The position numbers were made by a program, and so were the translations under genes. The notes under the pieces were generated by a model that saw nothing but the letters and a program-made list of their open reading frames with translations, searched no databases and was not told the origin of the DNA. A DNA stretch of 64,000 nt from Prunella strophiata (Eukaryota; Chordata; Aves; Passeriformes; Prunellidae): the NCBI GenBank assembly GCA_036583965.1, contig JAZBQD010000017.1:26942385-27006384 (forward strand), in the 5' to 3' direction. This document shows positions 35,801-49,284 of this stretch, piece after piece (within the stretch, counting starts at the first letter, position 1; every line of letters starts with the position of its first letter).

Positions 35801-37000
35801 GCAAAAAGGATTTCTTCTGACCACTTTCAACAAGAAAGTCAACCATCCTGAGCAAGCAGCCCAGACACCACACCAACATCCCACCATCAAGATCAATGGA
35901 AATGGGCTGCAGAGAAGTGGCAATCTCCTGAAAAAGCCCACTTAAACTCCCCATAGATCTTTTTGGTCTTTTATTTTTGTCCTTCTCAAACTCCTCTTGC
36001 TGGTGCTTAGCTCTGAAGAGACACACTGCTCTGGCAGCAGGCTGCACTACCATCCTAAGAACACTCTGTCTCCAGCAGATCCTCTCTCCAGGCTCCACTT
36101 GCATGAGCTGTTGAGTGGTTAAGTGTGGATTCAAGCCTCCTTGTCATAGCTGGCTAGGCAGGCATTTCACTGGCGACACGGGGTGCATCCTGCTGGAGAG
36201 GTGAAGGCCCTTGAGTCAACTGGAGTGGGGGAGCACACAGGCCTTGGGGACTTCTCTTTTCCACTGTGCTTGACTACAAAATGTGCTGTGGCCTTAATCA
36301 CACACAGCTTTTGTCTGTGACACAGCAGATATAATGTGAGACACAGCCTTTCCTGAACCACAGAAGGACTGTTAAGATTGGTCATCTTCAGCTACTTCTC
36401 CAGGACACCCTTGTTAGTGAATAGGAGGATTTAGCTGGTTTCACTGCTTGAGAGTAATTCATTTCTGCTGAAATCACTGGAAACCCTTGCTGCCACATAG
36501 ATCGGGCCTCCAAAGGCCAGGGTTCTTCATGCTAAGATGTTATAACAAACTATCCTGATGCATCCTAGCAGCCTAGATACCAGGCCGCTAAAGACTGCAT
36601 GCCAAAAATTCCAGGTAGTTGCTGATGGTAGTCTCATGACCAAAAGCTGCCAGACAAATCAGTGGGAAAACCTGAGAAAGACATTTTCATGTAAAAATCT
36701 TGCCTCTCTCATCACTATTTTATGCAGGCCACATTTTGTGTTGCTTGATTGTCCAAGGAAGGAAAAGCACAAAACATCCAGTGAGTAGACCTAATGTGAA
36801 GAATGGGATTTGGGGGGTGCTTGAATAAAATTGAATAGGGAGGCAGACATGCTCTGCAGTGTATCATGGATGTCAGAGGCAGTTCCTGCAGGTTTCTTGC
36901 ACATGCTGCAGAGAAGATAATGCAGGACTGCAATGCATTACAGAGGGACAAAGTTCTTCTGGCTTCTCTGTTTCCTAGGCTCCGTTGTCTTTTCTGTGTG

Positions 37001-37033
37001 GTTTTTTTTTTTTGTTGTTGTTGTTCTTGTTTT
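37001..37033. repeat. (T)n(GTT)n simple repeat
   Basis: T12 followed by about four GTT units and a diverged continuation. Confidence 0.85.
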
Positions 37034-38246
37034 GTGACTGCAGGAAAGAAACTTTCTTTGAGAAGGTCTTGAAAACTCAGAAACATGGATCTTTCTAAAC
37101 TTTCCAGTTAAATATTTACTGTCCCAGACAGAAAATGCTTCATTCATCGTCTGAATGCCCTCACCTGGAAAAGAGTTACAGAGCCTCAGAGATCTTTCAG
37201 CAAACAAATTCCTTCTCATTACTGGCTCTGTGGGCATGACTGCTCTCAGAAAACTTGAAAGTCAAGCTGCTCCAGAGTGCTGCCCATACATGTTTACCTT
37301 GTACTCCAGCTTCCCTCTTCAGACTAAATCAGGTACTTTTTGTCTGGTTTGCCTAAACAAGTACGGCCTAGGAACAAATGCTGGAGCATTCCTGGGGGTT
37401 CAGCCAGGCTAGCCCCAGGTTTCTGACATTCATTTCTGATTCCTGTAAACTCCAGGTTAACCAGCAACACCTGCATGCTCTTCAGCACCACACAGAGATA
37501 TCAGAAATGCTGGTATATGTGTATTTTTTATGTGTTCTTGACCTTACTCCTACACCTTGCTTCAGGCTTGTTCTCTCACATGAAGTACAGCTGACATCTG
37601 CAAAAAACTACTTTTTAACCCAAGGTTGGACTGTGGGCTGCCCTGCCTAGGGAAGCAGGCATTTTAGGCCTTGAACTTGAGCTGCCTGTCTCTGAGAGGC
37701 CATGAGGCTAAGCTGGAAGGTGCAAAGGTGGCCATGAAGGGTGAACCATTTCCACTGCAGCCTGGGCTGGTCCTGTCAGAGCTTCACAGGAAGGAGCACA
37801 ACCCCACAGTGTTCCACAGGAGTCTGGTCACCATCCCCTGAGCTTAACAGGCTGAAAGATGCTGCGTTCAGCAGGAATAAACAACTTTGCATTGTGCTGG
37901 CTGGAGGACATGACTGCAGTGTGATGAGAATATTTAAAATATTGAGTGCACCTGAAATCAGTGCAATAGGCTAAAACCACCCACACCACAACTAGTGAAC
38001 TTGTGAGCAGTGAGTGTGCTGCGTGTTAACAGTTTCAGTGAAATTTCAAAAACTGAAATCCAATTGTTTTTCTCTCTCAACAATTCAGTTATTTAATTCC
38101 TCAGATATTAAGTTGTACTGACATATTTCAGAGCATCACAGAGAGAGCCTGTGTATACTTCTTCTCAAATGATAATGTGAATTCATACCTGATATGATTA
38201 CTGTGCTGTTGGCTGGCTGGAGTAGTTCTTGGGAAAGATCTGGCCT

Positions 38247-38294
38247 ACAGATTTTGCAGCATTGCTCAACAGATTTTGCAGCATTGCTCAACAG
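38247..38294. repeat. Perfect 22-base tandem duplication
   Basis: The unit acagattttgcagcattgctca occupies 38247-38268 and again 38269-38290, with a third partial copy starting (acag). The two full copies are identical, which suggests a recent duplication or an assembly artefact. Confidence 0.9.
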
Positions 38295-38495
38295 TTAACA
38301 TCTGGAGCTTGTACCAGAAAGCTATGGTACTATGCTGGAAAGCAAATGGCAATACTGCAAGCACATGGTCATTTGCCTAAGCCAGACAGGTTTTCTGTGC
38401 AGCTGATCAGTACTTGGAGCCACAGCTCCATGGTCAATGCCTATTGAAGAAATGCATCAAGAGCATTTTGTCAGTAAAAAGAAAATAAAGGATTT

Positions 38496-38502
38496 GGGGG
38501 GG

Positions 38503-38534
<32 letters not shown>
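38496..38534. repeat. Poly(G) tract
   Basis: Seven G, one C, then 31 G without interruption. It is able to form G-quadruplex structures and is a difficult sequence for most sequencing methods, so its true length is uncertain. Confidence 0.95.
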
Positions 38535-38535
<1 letters not shown>

Positions 38536-39229
38536 GGAGAGACATGAAGCCAAACTAATAAAGGAGAGAGTGGGACATGTAACAGAGAAGTGGCATGCTT
38601 TATTTACACATTTGTTCAGTACTGACAGGGCGGGGGGTCAGACAAAGGTGCTGCTGAAGTGCCAGGATGAAATCCTGCCTCTAAGTATCATTCTCTAACC
38701 TGTCCAGAGTCCAGATGTCCATCACTAGCTGACCACAAGGTCCTGCACTGCCCACACTCCTGCTGCTTAATGCCTTGCATGGCAAACAGCACCTCCTTGC
38801 CATGTGGGCTCCTGCTGTTCCCTCTTTCACATGAGAGAGGACGTGAGCCATCATTGCAGGGACCAGTTCTAGTCTGTATGAACAGACTGGCGCATACAGC
38901 CAATAGAAGCATCAGAGTATCATCAGAAAAACCTTTGTGTTCTCAGGGTGGCCACAATTCCTGTGCACACATCAGGGGTGGAAGCAGACATCATTTGTTG
39001 GCAGACTGAAGAGAGGTCAGTGCAAGGCCATGGAGATGGTGGGTGGGTCTGGTGCACCTGATGGAGAGAGGAGGGATGGAAGGAATCAGCTTTGTTGGCA
39101 TGGAGAAAGGATGTCTCAGGGAAGCCCTAATTGCAGATGTCCACTGATTTACAGACAGTTACCAACCTTCTCTCAGAAGTTCACAGGGATGTCTTGTTTT
39201 AAAAAGTCTTGTTTTGATCCCTATCATAA

Positions 39230-39475
39230 AGGACAAAAGGGACACATTGCAGCATGGGAAATTCTGTTTGCACATAAGGAGTGAAACAACAGTGGTGGAG
39301 CCCTGGGACAGGGCCAGAAGAGGTGGTGGGATGTCCACTGCTGGACATGTTCAAAATTTAGCTGGTCAAGGTGCTGACCAAGCTGACTTTGTTTTGAAGG
39401 CAGTTGAGCTTGGAAAGGGGAACAAAGACCTTCAGATGTGCCTCCCCACCTGAATGTTTCCATGATTCTATGTGC
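39230..39475 (+). repeat. CR1 LINE 3' end fragment
   Basis: Shows 'gtggtgggatgtccactgctggacatgttcaaaatttagctgg' and ends with 'acctgaatgtttccatgattctatgtg', a degraded CR1 3' terminus. Confidence 0.7.
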
Positions 39476-40564
39476 ACAGCCTGCAGCTCCTAGTCATGTG
39501 TTAATCATGCCTTAAAAAATAATTTCTGAGCAATCCTGAGGATTATTTATGTGACCCTGGGGCTCACTCATGTGAGTACCAAGTGTAGGACTTGCTCTTA
39601 ATTGAAAAGCTAAATATACATCAACAGCCCAACGGGATTACTCAGTCTGCAGCAGTGTCTGTCAAATTGGCATGTATGCTTTCCATTCATTCCTTTCAGA
39701 TGTTGCTCTGATACAGCATTTTCTGCAAAATTGTGTAGCTACATAGAAGAATTTTCCATGTGTTCCTGGTATGAAGGAAGGTCAGGTCTACATTCAATGT
39801 GTGTTTCAGGTTTGTTTCATGTCAGGTTAAAGAAGTGCTACAAATCAAGTTTTACATCATTGACTCCCTGTTGATCTCTATTATCAAAATGTTTGTATGG
39901 ATGCACAGGAATCCCTAGTTCACCTTTATTGGTGCTCAGTGATTTCTTGGGATTGGGTCTTGTCAGTACATCTGCAACCAGTTTATCTGCCTCAGCTTTT
40001 ATGGACCAGGAAAGCCACTTTAATTTTAAGCAAGCTAGTTTTCTCATTCTTGTGCATGCACAGATTTTCTCTTACCACTTTCACACAGGTATTCATAGGC
40101 ACAGAGAGCTCTACGCCCAAGCAATCTGTTCAGGGTCACTTGGGATGGCACAGCAGATGAGGGACACCAGGTATAAAGTTTTTCATTGAGTCTCCTGCAG
40201 CCCCTATTGGGGGTACCTCTTGGTAAGTTGGTTTTTGGGCAGGTCTTGTGTACTCTCTAGGATACAGGTGTTACTACAGCGGGACAGTCTTGCCTCAGCA
40301 CTCTGTTTTCTTCCAACATAATTTTTCCTTGGTTTGGGTTTTGTTAAGTATCAGAAAAAGGCAAGACAGAAGTGTGTTCTGGGCCCTGGTTACCACCCTC
40401 CTGTTGTCAGGGCATACAGTCTCTTGTTTGTAAGTCACCACCTCAAATCAGCACAGGCCTCCTGAGCATGGCACAAGAAACTGCATTCAGTCAAAACAAA
40501 TTCTCTATTTCAACTTCTGGCCTGCTAAAAGGACAAGAGTCCTGTGAAATGCAATTAAAGGAGC

Positions 40565-41260
40565 TCAGAAAAATTCAGATTGGAAGCCATCTTTGGAGGT
40601 CCCTATTCTAACAGTCTGCTCCAGGCATGGCTGACCACAAAGCTAGATCAGGTTATCTCCAATGATGGAGATCCCACCATGTCTCTGGACCATGTCCAAG
40701 AACTGGACTGTGCTTGTGTGATGACTTCATCTCTGTTTCCTCAAAAGTTCTCTTGGATTGAATCTAATTTGGGATGCTGCCTGACCAGAGCCATCAAGCA
40801 GTGGAGAGGCACTTCCCTCCACTGGCTTCCAAGGACCACCCAAGCCCTGCTCAGCCACCAAGTTCACAGCTGACATGCTTTGCTCTCCAGCAGGATTGCA
40901 GCCCTTCTATCCAGACCAAGGGCCTCATTCACTGCTGGGCTTCTCACAGCCATGGGCAGGACACCTCCTTTGCCCAGGCCCTGCTCCAGGAGGTTCATGG
41001 CACCCCATTTCTGCAGCCTGCTGAGGCCCCTCTGAAGGGCTGTGTTCCCCTCCAGCTGCTCCCCCAGTGTGAAACAATCCCAGTGCCCTACATCCCCTCT
41101 TCTATGTTGTTGCTAAAGATGTTAAAAATATTGGCCTAATATTAAACCCTGAGAAATTGTACATGTAGCTGTCTGCCAGCTACTCTTACTGATGTACCCC
41201 TGTCCTTGAACCTGACAGCCCATCCAGCTTTTCACTCATTTAACAGTTCACCTATGAAAT
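40565..41260 (-). repeat. CR1 LINE 3' region, longer copy
   Basis: Read on the plus strand: 'gattggaagccatctttggaggtcc' at the left edge (reverse of the CR1 3' end), a middle with 'cttttgcccaggccctgctccagg'-type blocks, and on the right 'aaaaatattggcctaatattaaaccctgagaaattg' with 'cccatccagcttttcactcat', typical of the CR1 3'UTR and distal ORF2 in reverse. The open frames across it are not genes. Confidence 0.8.
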
Positions 41261-44200
41261 CCATAATTTCATCTGTTTAACTTCAAAAGTAATGATCAAA
41301 AACTCCACAATAACTTTTGCCAGAAGACTTCCCCTCCTAAAACATCATCATGTGCAGACAGAAATTTTGTTTTTGTCAGTTTGATCCTTTGGTGCTGGCC
41401 CAGCCTAGGGATCAGCACATTGGTCTTGTGTCTACCATCTGAATACCCTATTATTGTGATAAACTACACCCACTCATCATTTAACACTGGCACCAGCAAA
41501 AGGAGTTTTTCATACGTGAAAAGTAGCAGGGAAATCCATCTTTTGTAAACTCCTAGAGTCAGAAAGTTCATGTATTATTGATCAGACAATAAAATAGATG
41601 TCATGAAGGAAAGAGACTGACAGTGCCCTGTAAACATAGTTTTACTAATTAGGAAAAAAAGCAGCATTGATGCTTTTATCATCTTGGGACAAAAAGTGAG
41701 CTACTGGAAGGAGTTACAGGCAACAAAGAAACATGGCTTTATCTGCAGGTTGGGTGTGCTTTAATCTGACATCCTGACAATGCTGTATGGTGAGTAATAC
41801 CTAGAGTATGTCAGCCAAAGCTCTAGAGCCAAAGCACAGAGTCTACCTGTCACTCAAAAAAGGCCCAAATGAATAGCAGGACGCTAATCCCTCGGGCACC
41901 ACATTGCCTGATGCATCTGTTTGCTACAGTGGGGAGGAGATGATGCTTCCTTTCAGATTACCACAGGTGTGGAGCTCCCACACACAGAGAAAAACGCACT
42001 GCTGCTAAAGCTTTCTGGCAATGGAAAGTAAAATGCTTAAACTCCCAGAACACTTGCAATTCACTGTTTCAGAACTAAAACTTACCTCTCTCAGGATGAC
42101 CCCACACCTCCATGCATTTCGAAGTTTGCTTTGCTATAATGAAGTATTACATGAGAAGCTTAGACATTGTTTCTCTGCATGCTTCCCTAAAACCTTACCT
42201 GTTTTTATAGGAAAAAAGCATTTAACTGACAAATCCTATGAATAATGTGAATAGCTCATATAACTACTAAACAATGTTATTAGATCTGATCCAATAAACC
42301 CCTTTTCCAAACTATATATGTGAAAATTTTTATTTTTACTTTCCAGGAAATATATCTGGAATTGTTTTTACACCACAATAAAAGTTAAGAGAAGATGCTA
42401 CCTCTGTATTTGGTCTTTTCTGTAAGTCATTATTGTGTTCATACTGGTGCTTACTGAGCAGGAAGCAATACTTACCCTCTCAATCAGAATCCTTTACAGA
42501 AGTTCCTGAAAACACCCACCATCGCCTTCCTCCTGAAGGGGTCGTTCAGCTGGGCTTTTTCTATCAGCTTCTCAGTTCAATCACCTTTATTTCCTTAACT
42601 AGCTGTGAGTACTCTATGATCTACCTGAATAGCTTGGAATCTCTGCTAGTAGATAAAGGCTGTGGATCTCACCTATTTTAAAAAGACAAACACATTTAAT
42701 TGTATTTAGAATTACTCCATTGCAAACTAAGTAACGAAAACAAGCACTTGTCTGTGAGAACCTTCTTAGTTATGCCACCTTAGACACAGTATTGTCCTAT
42801 CAGTTTTGCAGCTGAGAAAGGAAGCAGATTTTTGTAAAAGTGTTCACAGATTAATAAAATTAAACAATTGGCTCAGTCACTGCATGGGTACAACAGATTT
42901 CAAACCCATTAGACATCAAAAGGGAAGTTTTTCCTGCAATTGTTCTCAGAAGAAGGAAAAAAAAAAAAAAAAAAAAAAAAGGTAATTTTAGTGCAGGATC
43001 AACTTATGATCTCTGCTTCTTCCACTGCTTGGAGTGGCAGGACCTGGATTTGTTTGGCTCATTTACTTATTGTTTTGTGTAGGAGAGATGGAAAGAGGTG
43101 CCTTTCCAGAGTGTTCAGGCCCATATTTTAAATTGAGTCCTTTTTGCTACCAAATCAATAAAGTGTATATGCTATCACAGTGCAAAACATTTCAGTGAAA
43201 AGGATGAGGCAGGAACATTGCATCTGCCATCAGGATGAGCCTCCCTGACTTGCTTTCCTCCCTAGTGAACCCACATCTCAGGAGTACAAAAATTTTGAAT
43301 TCTGCTTTTGGGGTCACAGATTTGAGTCCTGCTGGTTCAACTGCAGGAGGTGAGAGGTGCAAAGCTGAGGGTCATCAGCAGATACAGACCTTGGGTGGCC
43401 TACCCCTACTAAACCAAAAGACCTCTCTGTTGAATTCTTGTTTAGTAGATCAGTGACAACAGGGTACAGAGGGTTTACTGATCAGAAGCCACCTTTGGAA
43501 CTCCACCCTGAAACCAGAAGCATGCCGTGTGCATGCAGAAAATACCCAGCTTAGCACGGAGCTGCCATATCCTGCTTCAGGGTGATTTAAGGTGGAGTTC
43601 ATGTGGAGTGGCTGTGATGTTGCATCTCCAGGTGATAACTGCCCTGCTGATTAAATGCAGCGTCAGCACCTAAAAGCTGTGGCGGCAGTCTGTTGGGCAG
43701 AAGGAAGAAAAAAAGGAATCCCTGCGACTCAATGCTACTCAGTCCTTTAGGAACAAGAAACACAGCTCCTTTGCTGAAAATGCAGCTCTCACCTGCAAAG
43801 CAGCTAGGCTTTATCCCTGCCTTCCAGGAACCAACCAACATTCCGTGTATCACTTCTGGATTAAGCTTTTACTTGTTGCTCTGTTCTGGCCCCCAAGCTC
43901 ATCCCTGTGCCTGTGTTTGGCAACTGCAGCAGAGCTTGGCACTGCTGGCAGTACCTGGAGACAGTGCTGAGCCATGCAAGTAGGAGGGTAAGGGGGGAGA
44001 GGCAGTGGGTCCCTGCAAGCTCCCTCTAACAGGGACACCATCAGCTCTCCCGGCCAAGGAGGGATGTAACAACTTGCTCAATTATTTGCCTCTCGCAGAT
44101 CGGTGTCTGCACATGGACTGTGATAACTTTTGGGGTTACATTAAATTTATCACATGCAGCAGGTTTAATTGTTGCACTGGAAACATGTCTTCTGCTTATC

Positions 44201-46189
44201 TCTGGAAGTATTCCTCCTCCCCTTGCCCCACCCTCCCCTTCATTTTGAAGACCTAAGTTTCAAGTTCACATCTATCAGTACAAAAAAAATAGCAGGACAT
44301 GCCCTATCATGTCCTGGACACTCTAAGCCAAAAAATTAGGGAGCTGCACCCTTTCCCTCTCATTTAGATTCTTTTATGTGCACTTAAAATGTTCACATAA
44401 AGCTTTATCACACCCAAACCATTTCCGAAGCAATGAGCAGTCACATTTACTATTAGAATTTTGAAGGACTGTAATTCCAGGGTAATTTTACCACTCCCTC
44501 TGACAGTCTTTTGTATTTCTGATACTATATGTGTCTCATAAACAAAACAGTCCAAAACATATCAATCACATTATCAGCATGGAGAGGATTACTTAGAAAG
44601 GCACTTAGAATTTGCTCTGCACTCCTGGCAAGTCAAACATAGCAGGTATCCAGCCCATCTTACTGTGTAGCAGGATTAACACTGATGGGAAAAGTGTTAG
44701 TACCTTTGTGGTGTTCACATAACCCAATCCTCCTATAAAGTTAAAAATGCATAAAATAACAGATACTTTAGTTGGATATGTATTTTAAAAACCTCACAAC
44801 ATTACCTTAGAGTACCTAAACCCAGCCATTCTTTCTGTAAACTTCAAAGTTCAAGCTGAAATGGTATTTTCCCTTGAGCATCTTCAGGACAGTATGCTAG
44901 TCTGGTTTGTGAGCCCAGAAGTTTTACTATTCCATGTTTTTTTCTGCCAGAGTAAAGTTTTATTTCGGTGTATTGTGGACCATTACTCACAATGGCTGCA
45001 TAACTTTGAGGCTCAGCACTTCTGGAAAGCCTGCTTTGGGTACATACACACTGAGGATCTCAAGCACCAGGGAAGCCAATCCTTTCTCAATTTTGTAACC
45101 ACAATACAAAACAGCCAGTTGTGCTTTAACTCCAGGAGCTAAAGAGTTGTAACCAAACACATGGAATTTGGATTTTACCTGCCTAGTTAACTCCTCAGGC
45201 ATGTAAATGTGAGCACTTTCACAACAATGAAATTAGGCTGAGACACAAAAAGTCATAAAGACCGATGTAATTATGGAATAGTAAAGTCAGGAGAAAAGCA
45301 TTACATTCCTCTCTGTATAGAGGCAAATTTTAATTCAAAACCCATGGGGAGTATTTTCTTAGACCATGCCTACAATATTGGACACAAGTCATACCCCAGA
45401 AGCAGAGGCATGTTCCTGGATTGGGAAGTCATCTTCAGGTCTTGAAGAGCCCACAAGGTCCATCTAATTATCATCAGGTTATTATCATCAGACAACTATG
45501 GCAAAAAGGCATGACAAAGATATTTCTTGACTGTGTAGCAGACACAATCTTCAGGAAAAAGCCTTACAAATTTTTGATGTTGATCTGGAAAGTCCATCCT
45601 AACAGCAGCAAGGTTTTCCTTGATGTGCAGAATCCAATATGCAAAAGTCAGAGCAAGAAGTACCAAAGGACAGTTCATTATTCCCTTTCACCTTTTGCAG
45701 TAAGATATCAGGGTTGCAGGGCAACCCCTTTCTGCTGAGTACTTGTGAACCTTCTGCACTGGGTCATCATCAGTGCATTTCCACTCCCTCCCCAGTGAGA
45801 TTTCTGCACCTCAGGAAGGACAGGGATGACCTTGATGGTTACACCTGGAGCCTAACTTGCAAATCGTGCCTTCCCACATGTCCCCCTGCATGTTGCTGGC
45901 ACACATCTCATGAGCTGAGTAACTCTCAGTGGGGCTCAGTCCAATTAAGCATCCATCAATCGAGATGTGCCCCAGCACTGGGGAATCCAGCATGTACAGA
46001 GTGTGCTACCATGAGCTCTGATGGATGTCTTGGAGTCTTAGAGTGCTTTTAGAAACATACTTTTCTAAAAGCCATGTTTCCATGGATATAGGAGTACATA
46101 AGGATTTCAGCTTTCAACTTGTGGTAGGGAAAACATGACATTTGAACCCAAAGATTTGGAGGAAAATTAATTTAAACTTCAGGTCCTGT
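41261..46189. other. FOXE1 upstream region, no gene recognised
   Basis: Mostly AT-richer unique sequence with an A24 run at 42957-42980. A segment around 44090-44185 has a non-repetitive composition with TAAT, 'cagatcggtgtctg' and 'ggtttaattgttgc' motifs and might be conserved noncoding DNA. No exon was recognised. Confidence 0.5.
42957..42980. repeat. Poly(A) tract
   Basis: Run of 24 A. Confidence 0.95.
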
Positions 46190-47267
46190 CTTGAACACCT
46201 AGTGGCATTCCATGATAGAGTGACTCCATTGACTCCATCAGTGGATAAGGGAAGGGCTATAAGATAACATTTATCAGGACTCCTATAAAACCTTTGACAT
46301 GGTTCCACACGACATCCATCTCTTTAAATTGGAGAGAGATGGATTTAATCGGTGGACTGCTTGACACTTAAGAAAGTGGTTGGTCGAGTGCACCCTCATC
46401 AAGTTTGCAGATGACACCAAGCTGACTGGTGCAGCTGACATTCCTGAAGGACAAGATGTCATCCAGAGGGATCTGGGCAAGCTCAAGAAGGGGTCCATAG
46501 GAATCCCATGAGGATCAACAAGGCCAAGTTCAAGGTGCTGCACCTGGGCCAGGACAAACCCCAGTACCAGCAGAGTCTGGGCATGAACAGAGGGAGAGCA
46601 GCCCTGTGAGAAAGCCTTGGGGGTGCTGCTGGGTGAGAGGCTGGACATGACCCAGCCATGGGCACTCCCAGCCCAGAGAGCCAAACGTGTCCTGGGCTGC
46701 ATCCAAAGCAGCGTGGGCAGCAGGGAGGGAGGGGATTCTGCCCCTCTGCTCTGAGAGGGGAGAGCCCACCTGGAACCCTGCACCCAGCTCTGGGGTCCCA
46801 GCACAGGGAGGACATGGAACTGCTGGAGTGAGTCCAGAGGAGGGACACCAAGATGATCAGCTGAAGCATCTCTCCTATGAGGAATGACAGAGAGAATAGC
46901 GTTTATTCAGTCTAGAAAAGAAAAGACTTTGCAGTGACCTAATTGCAGCCTTCCACTACCTACAGAGCCTACATGAGAGCTGGAGAGGGACTTTTTACAA
47001 GGACATCTAGTGACAGAACAAGGGATAATAGCTTCAAACTGAGATAGAGATTTAGATTAGTTTTTAGTAAGAAATCTTTTGCCATGATGGTGGTAAGGCA
47101 ACAGGTTACCCAGAGAAGTTATGAGTGCCTCATCCTTCAACACCAGGTTGGATGAAACTCTGAGCAACTTGGTTTAGTGGAGGTGTTCTTGACCATGACA
47201 GAGGGATGATCTAGATGATCTTTATAAAGTCCCTTCCAACCTAAACCATTCTATGATTCTGTGATTA
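46190..47267 (+). mobile_element. CR1 LINE, 3' part of ORF2 plus complete 3'UTR
   Basis: The longest CR1 here. The left part retains reverse-transcriptase-region sequence: 'cctttgacatggttccacacgacatc' corresponds to the FDxVPHDI region of the CR1 polymerase. It then jumps, apparently by an internal deletion near 46384, to 'atcaagtttgcagatgacaccaagctgac' and the distal ORF2 with 'ctggacatgacccagccatgggcactccc'. The 3'UTR follows and the copy ends at the canonical terminus 'gtcccttccaacctaaaccattctatg', 'attctgtgatt'. Premature stops and frame breaks show it is dead. Opposite-strand frames up to 173 codons in this interval are shadows. Confidence 0.9.
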
Positions 47268-49284
47268 TTTATTAAAAATTCACTGTTACAAGAAAACACC
47301 TTGCCTTTCAATTTGCTACTGCTTCACAGAAGGAAATATGGGGCATAATGTCACAATCAGATATGGCTGTGCATGTATTACATTACAAGCAAAGACACCC
47401 ATCTAATTTAACTACAAGCAATTACATGTAAGTGCTCACTCTTCTGGGAAGCTGCATTTTTGTGGAGTTCACCCTAGATGCCTTTGCTTTATTTGTGAAG
47501 CCTGCTTATACAAGAATGAACTACCCCAAACACACAAACACAGCTTGACATGACCATCTTCAGGGCATCTGATGTGTTCCTGGCATTCAGAGATACAAGG
47601 CTCTGCCAAAGAACAAGGAAGCAAAAGAATCAACTTGTTACATATCCTCAATAGATAAGGTCCTGGGATTTCAGCCATTCCTGAAAATTCATTTAATGAG
47701 AATAGACGAGTGATTTGCTATTCTGACTACTCAAAAGCTTGAAAATAACCAAGTCATTGATTTCCAAAAGGTTAAAATAAAGCTGCTCCTAAACTCTGCC
47801 TCCTTTGTGCAATCCTGAAAAAAATCTTGGATGCAAGAAAATATGCATCAACTTTAATACTAAAGAACTCAGCAAAATCACTTCAAATCATCTCAGGGGA
47901 AATACAAACTTGCTTTGCAGTGTACAGAATTTAGTCAGCTAGCAGCTTACAGGAGCACTTTCTGGTTTTAGAGTGATGAGTCAAATCTATTCGTTATTTC
48001 TGTTAGAAAATAAATTATTTTCTGCAATAAAAAAAAAATTCTTATGGTAGATGGAGAGAAGCAAGGGACTTGATCCTTTTTGGGTTTATTTTTTATTTCA
48101 CTTATGGTAAGAAGATCTCACTTCTCAGAGACAGATGAATCTCCTGAAACCTTGTCTCTTCCTTGCCTGATACCTCTGCATAAAATGGCAACAGTGAACT
48201 GAAGGCTGTATATATAAATATATATATTTCAGGTGAACTGAAAGCTGTATAAGAAGTCAAGTCTCCCATTTGAAGGCTGTTTTAACCTCCTCCAACAACC
48301 TGGCTGTCACAATGGAATGAAGCAGAAAGACCATCTTTCCTGCACATAGGTTGAAGAGGCACCTATGCCAGTGTAAAACCTGTCCCATTAACCAAATCCC
48401 TGACTGGTACAGCATCTGTTGTTTTAACAGAGGGCTGACTACACCACTGCTCCTGCTGCTCCTCACACTGCCTCAAGCTGTATTTCTCTGAGGAAAACCA
48501 ACTGAAAACTGGGAGCAGACTCCAGTGTGCTACTGTGCCTATTAAGAGTCAGTCAAATTTAACTGCAAATAAAACCAGTGGGAAACAGAAAAATGTAGGT
48601 GCAGCTATTTGCTCCCCACGGCCTTTCCTAAACAGACCTAAAAATGTCTGTAAGGCAAGCCCTGCCCCATCTTTCTGAAACCAGTCACTAAATGCGCTTG
48701 TCAAAGTACTTGCATTCTGCTCTGTAAATAAATGCCAGTTAGCAAATGCAAAAACATAGAGTGAAACAATGCAAATATCAAATAATAAGTCTTTAAGAAA
48801 TGTTTCTAAACACAGGGAGAATGGCAGTATATATATATAAGTATATAAGGCATATTGTACTTGCACAGAGGATTTCTAAAAAACAGTATTAGTTTGGGTA
48901 TGAGTGTAAGACAGAATATATGAATTGGGCATGAAATATAGCCCTGTGCAGCTAGAGGTTTGTAGAGAACTCTCAAAATTCATACAGCAAACAACAAGAG
49001 CTCTAAGCCAGTGTCCTGTCACCATATAGGAGCATACTCCAGAGTTCCTGTGTGCCCTAGACAGCTTTCAGCAGCAGAAGGCATGCACTGTGAACATGTG
49101 CCATCACTTCCCACACAGCTCCCAGACCCAGCAGCAAAAGATGGCATCAGCACACGTCTTAAAGACTGCCTAGCACAAAGTATACCCAAACCCTGCAGAG
49201 AGGGCCTGTGCCACTCTGCTCAGCACATCTGGAATTTCAAAGAAAAATTTTGGATTCCCCAAGAAATGGGAGTGAGAGGAATAG
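47268..49284. other. FOXE1 upstream region, no gene recognised
   Basis: AT-rich sequence with TA-rich microsatellite-like stretches near 48208-48228 and 48829-48846. A 19-base segment at 48194-48212 is repeated with one change at 48233-48251 around the first of these. No exon was recognised. Confidence 0.5.
48194..48251. repeat. Direct repeat flanking a TA-rich stretch
   Basis: The sequence gtgaactgaaggctgtata at 48194-48212 recurs at 48233-48251 with one substitution, separated by a TATA-rich spacer. Period 39. Confidence 0.8.

Larger units (their letters stand above)
35801..40560. other. FOXE1 upstream region, no gene recognised
   Basis: Contains a T/GTT simple repeat (37001-37033), a perfect 22-base tandem duplication (38247-38294), the G31 run (38504-38534) and a CR1 remnant (39230-39475). 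No coding exon was seen. Confidence 0.5.

Noticed and set aside
40580..41139. Plus-strand open frames of 97 and 121 codons
   Set aside because: Inside a minus-strand CR1 copy.
46283..46869. Minus-strand open frames to 173 codons
   Set aside because: They lie within a plus-strand CR1 LINE and are antisense to it.
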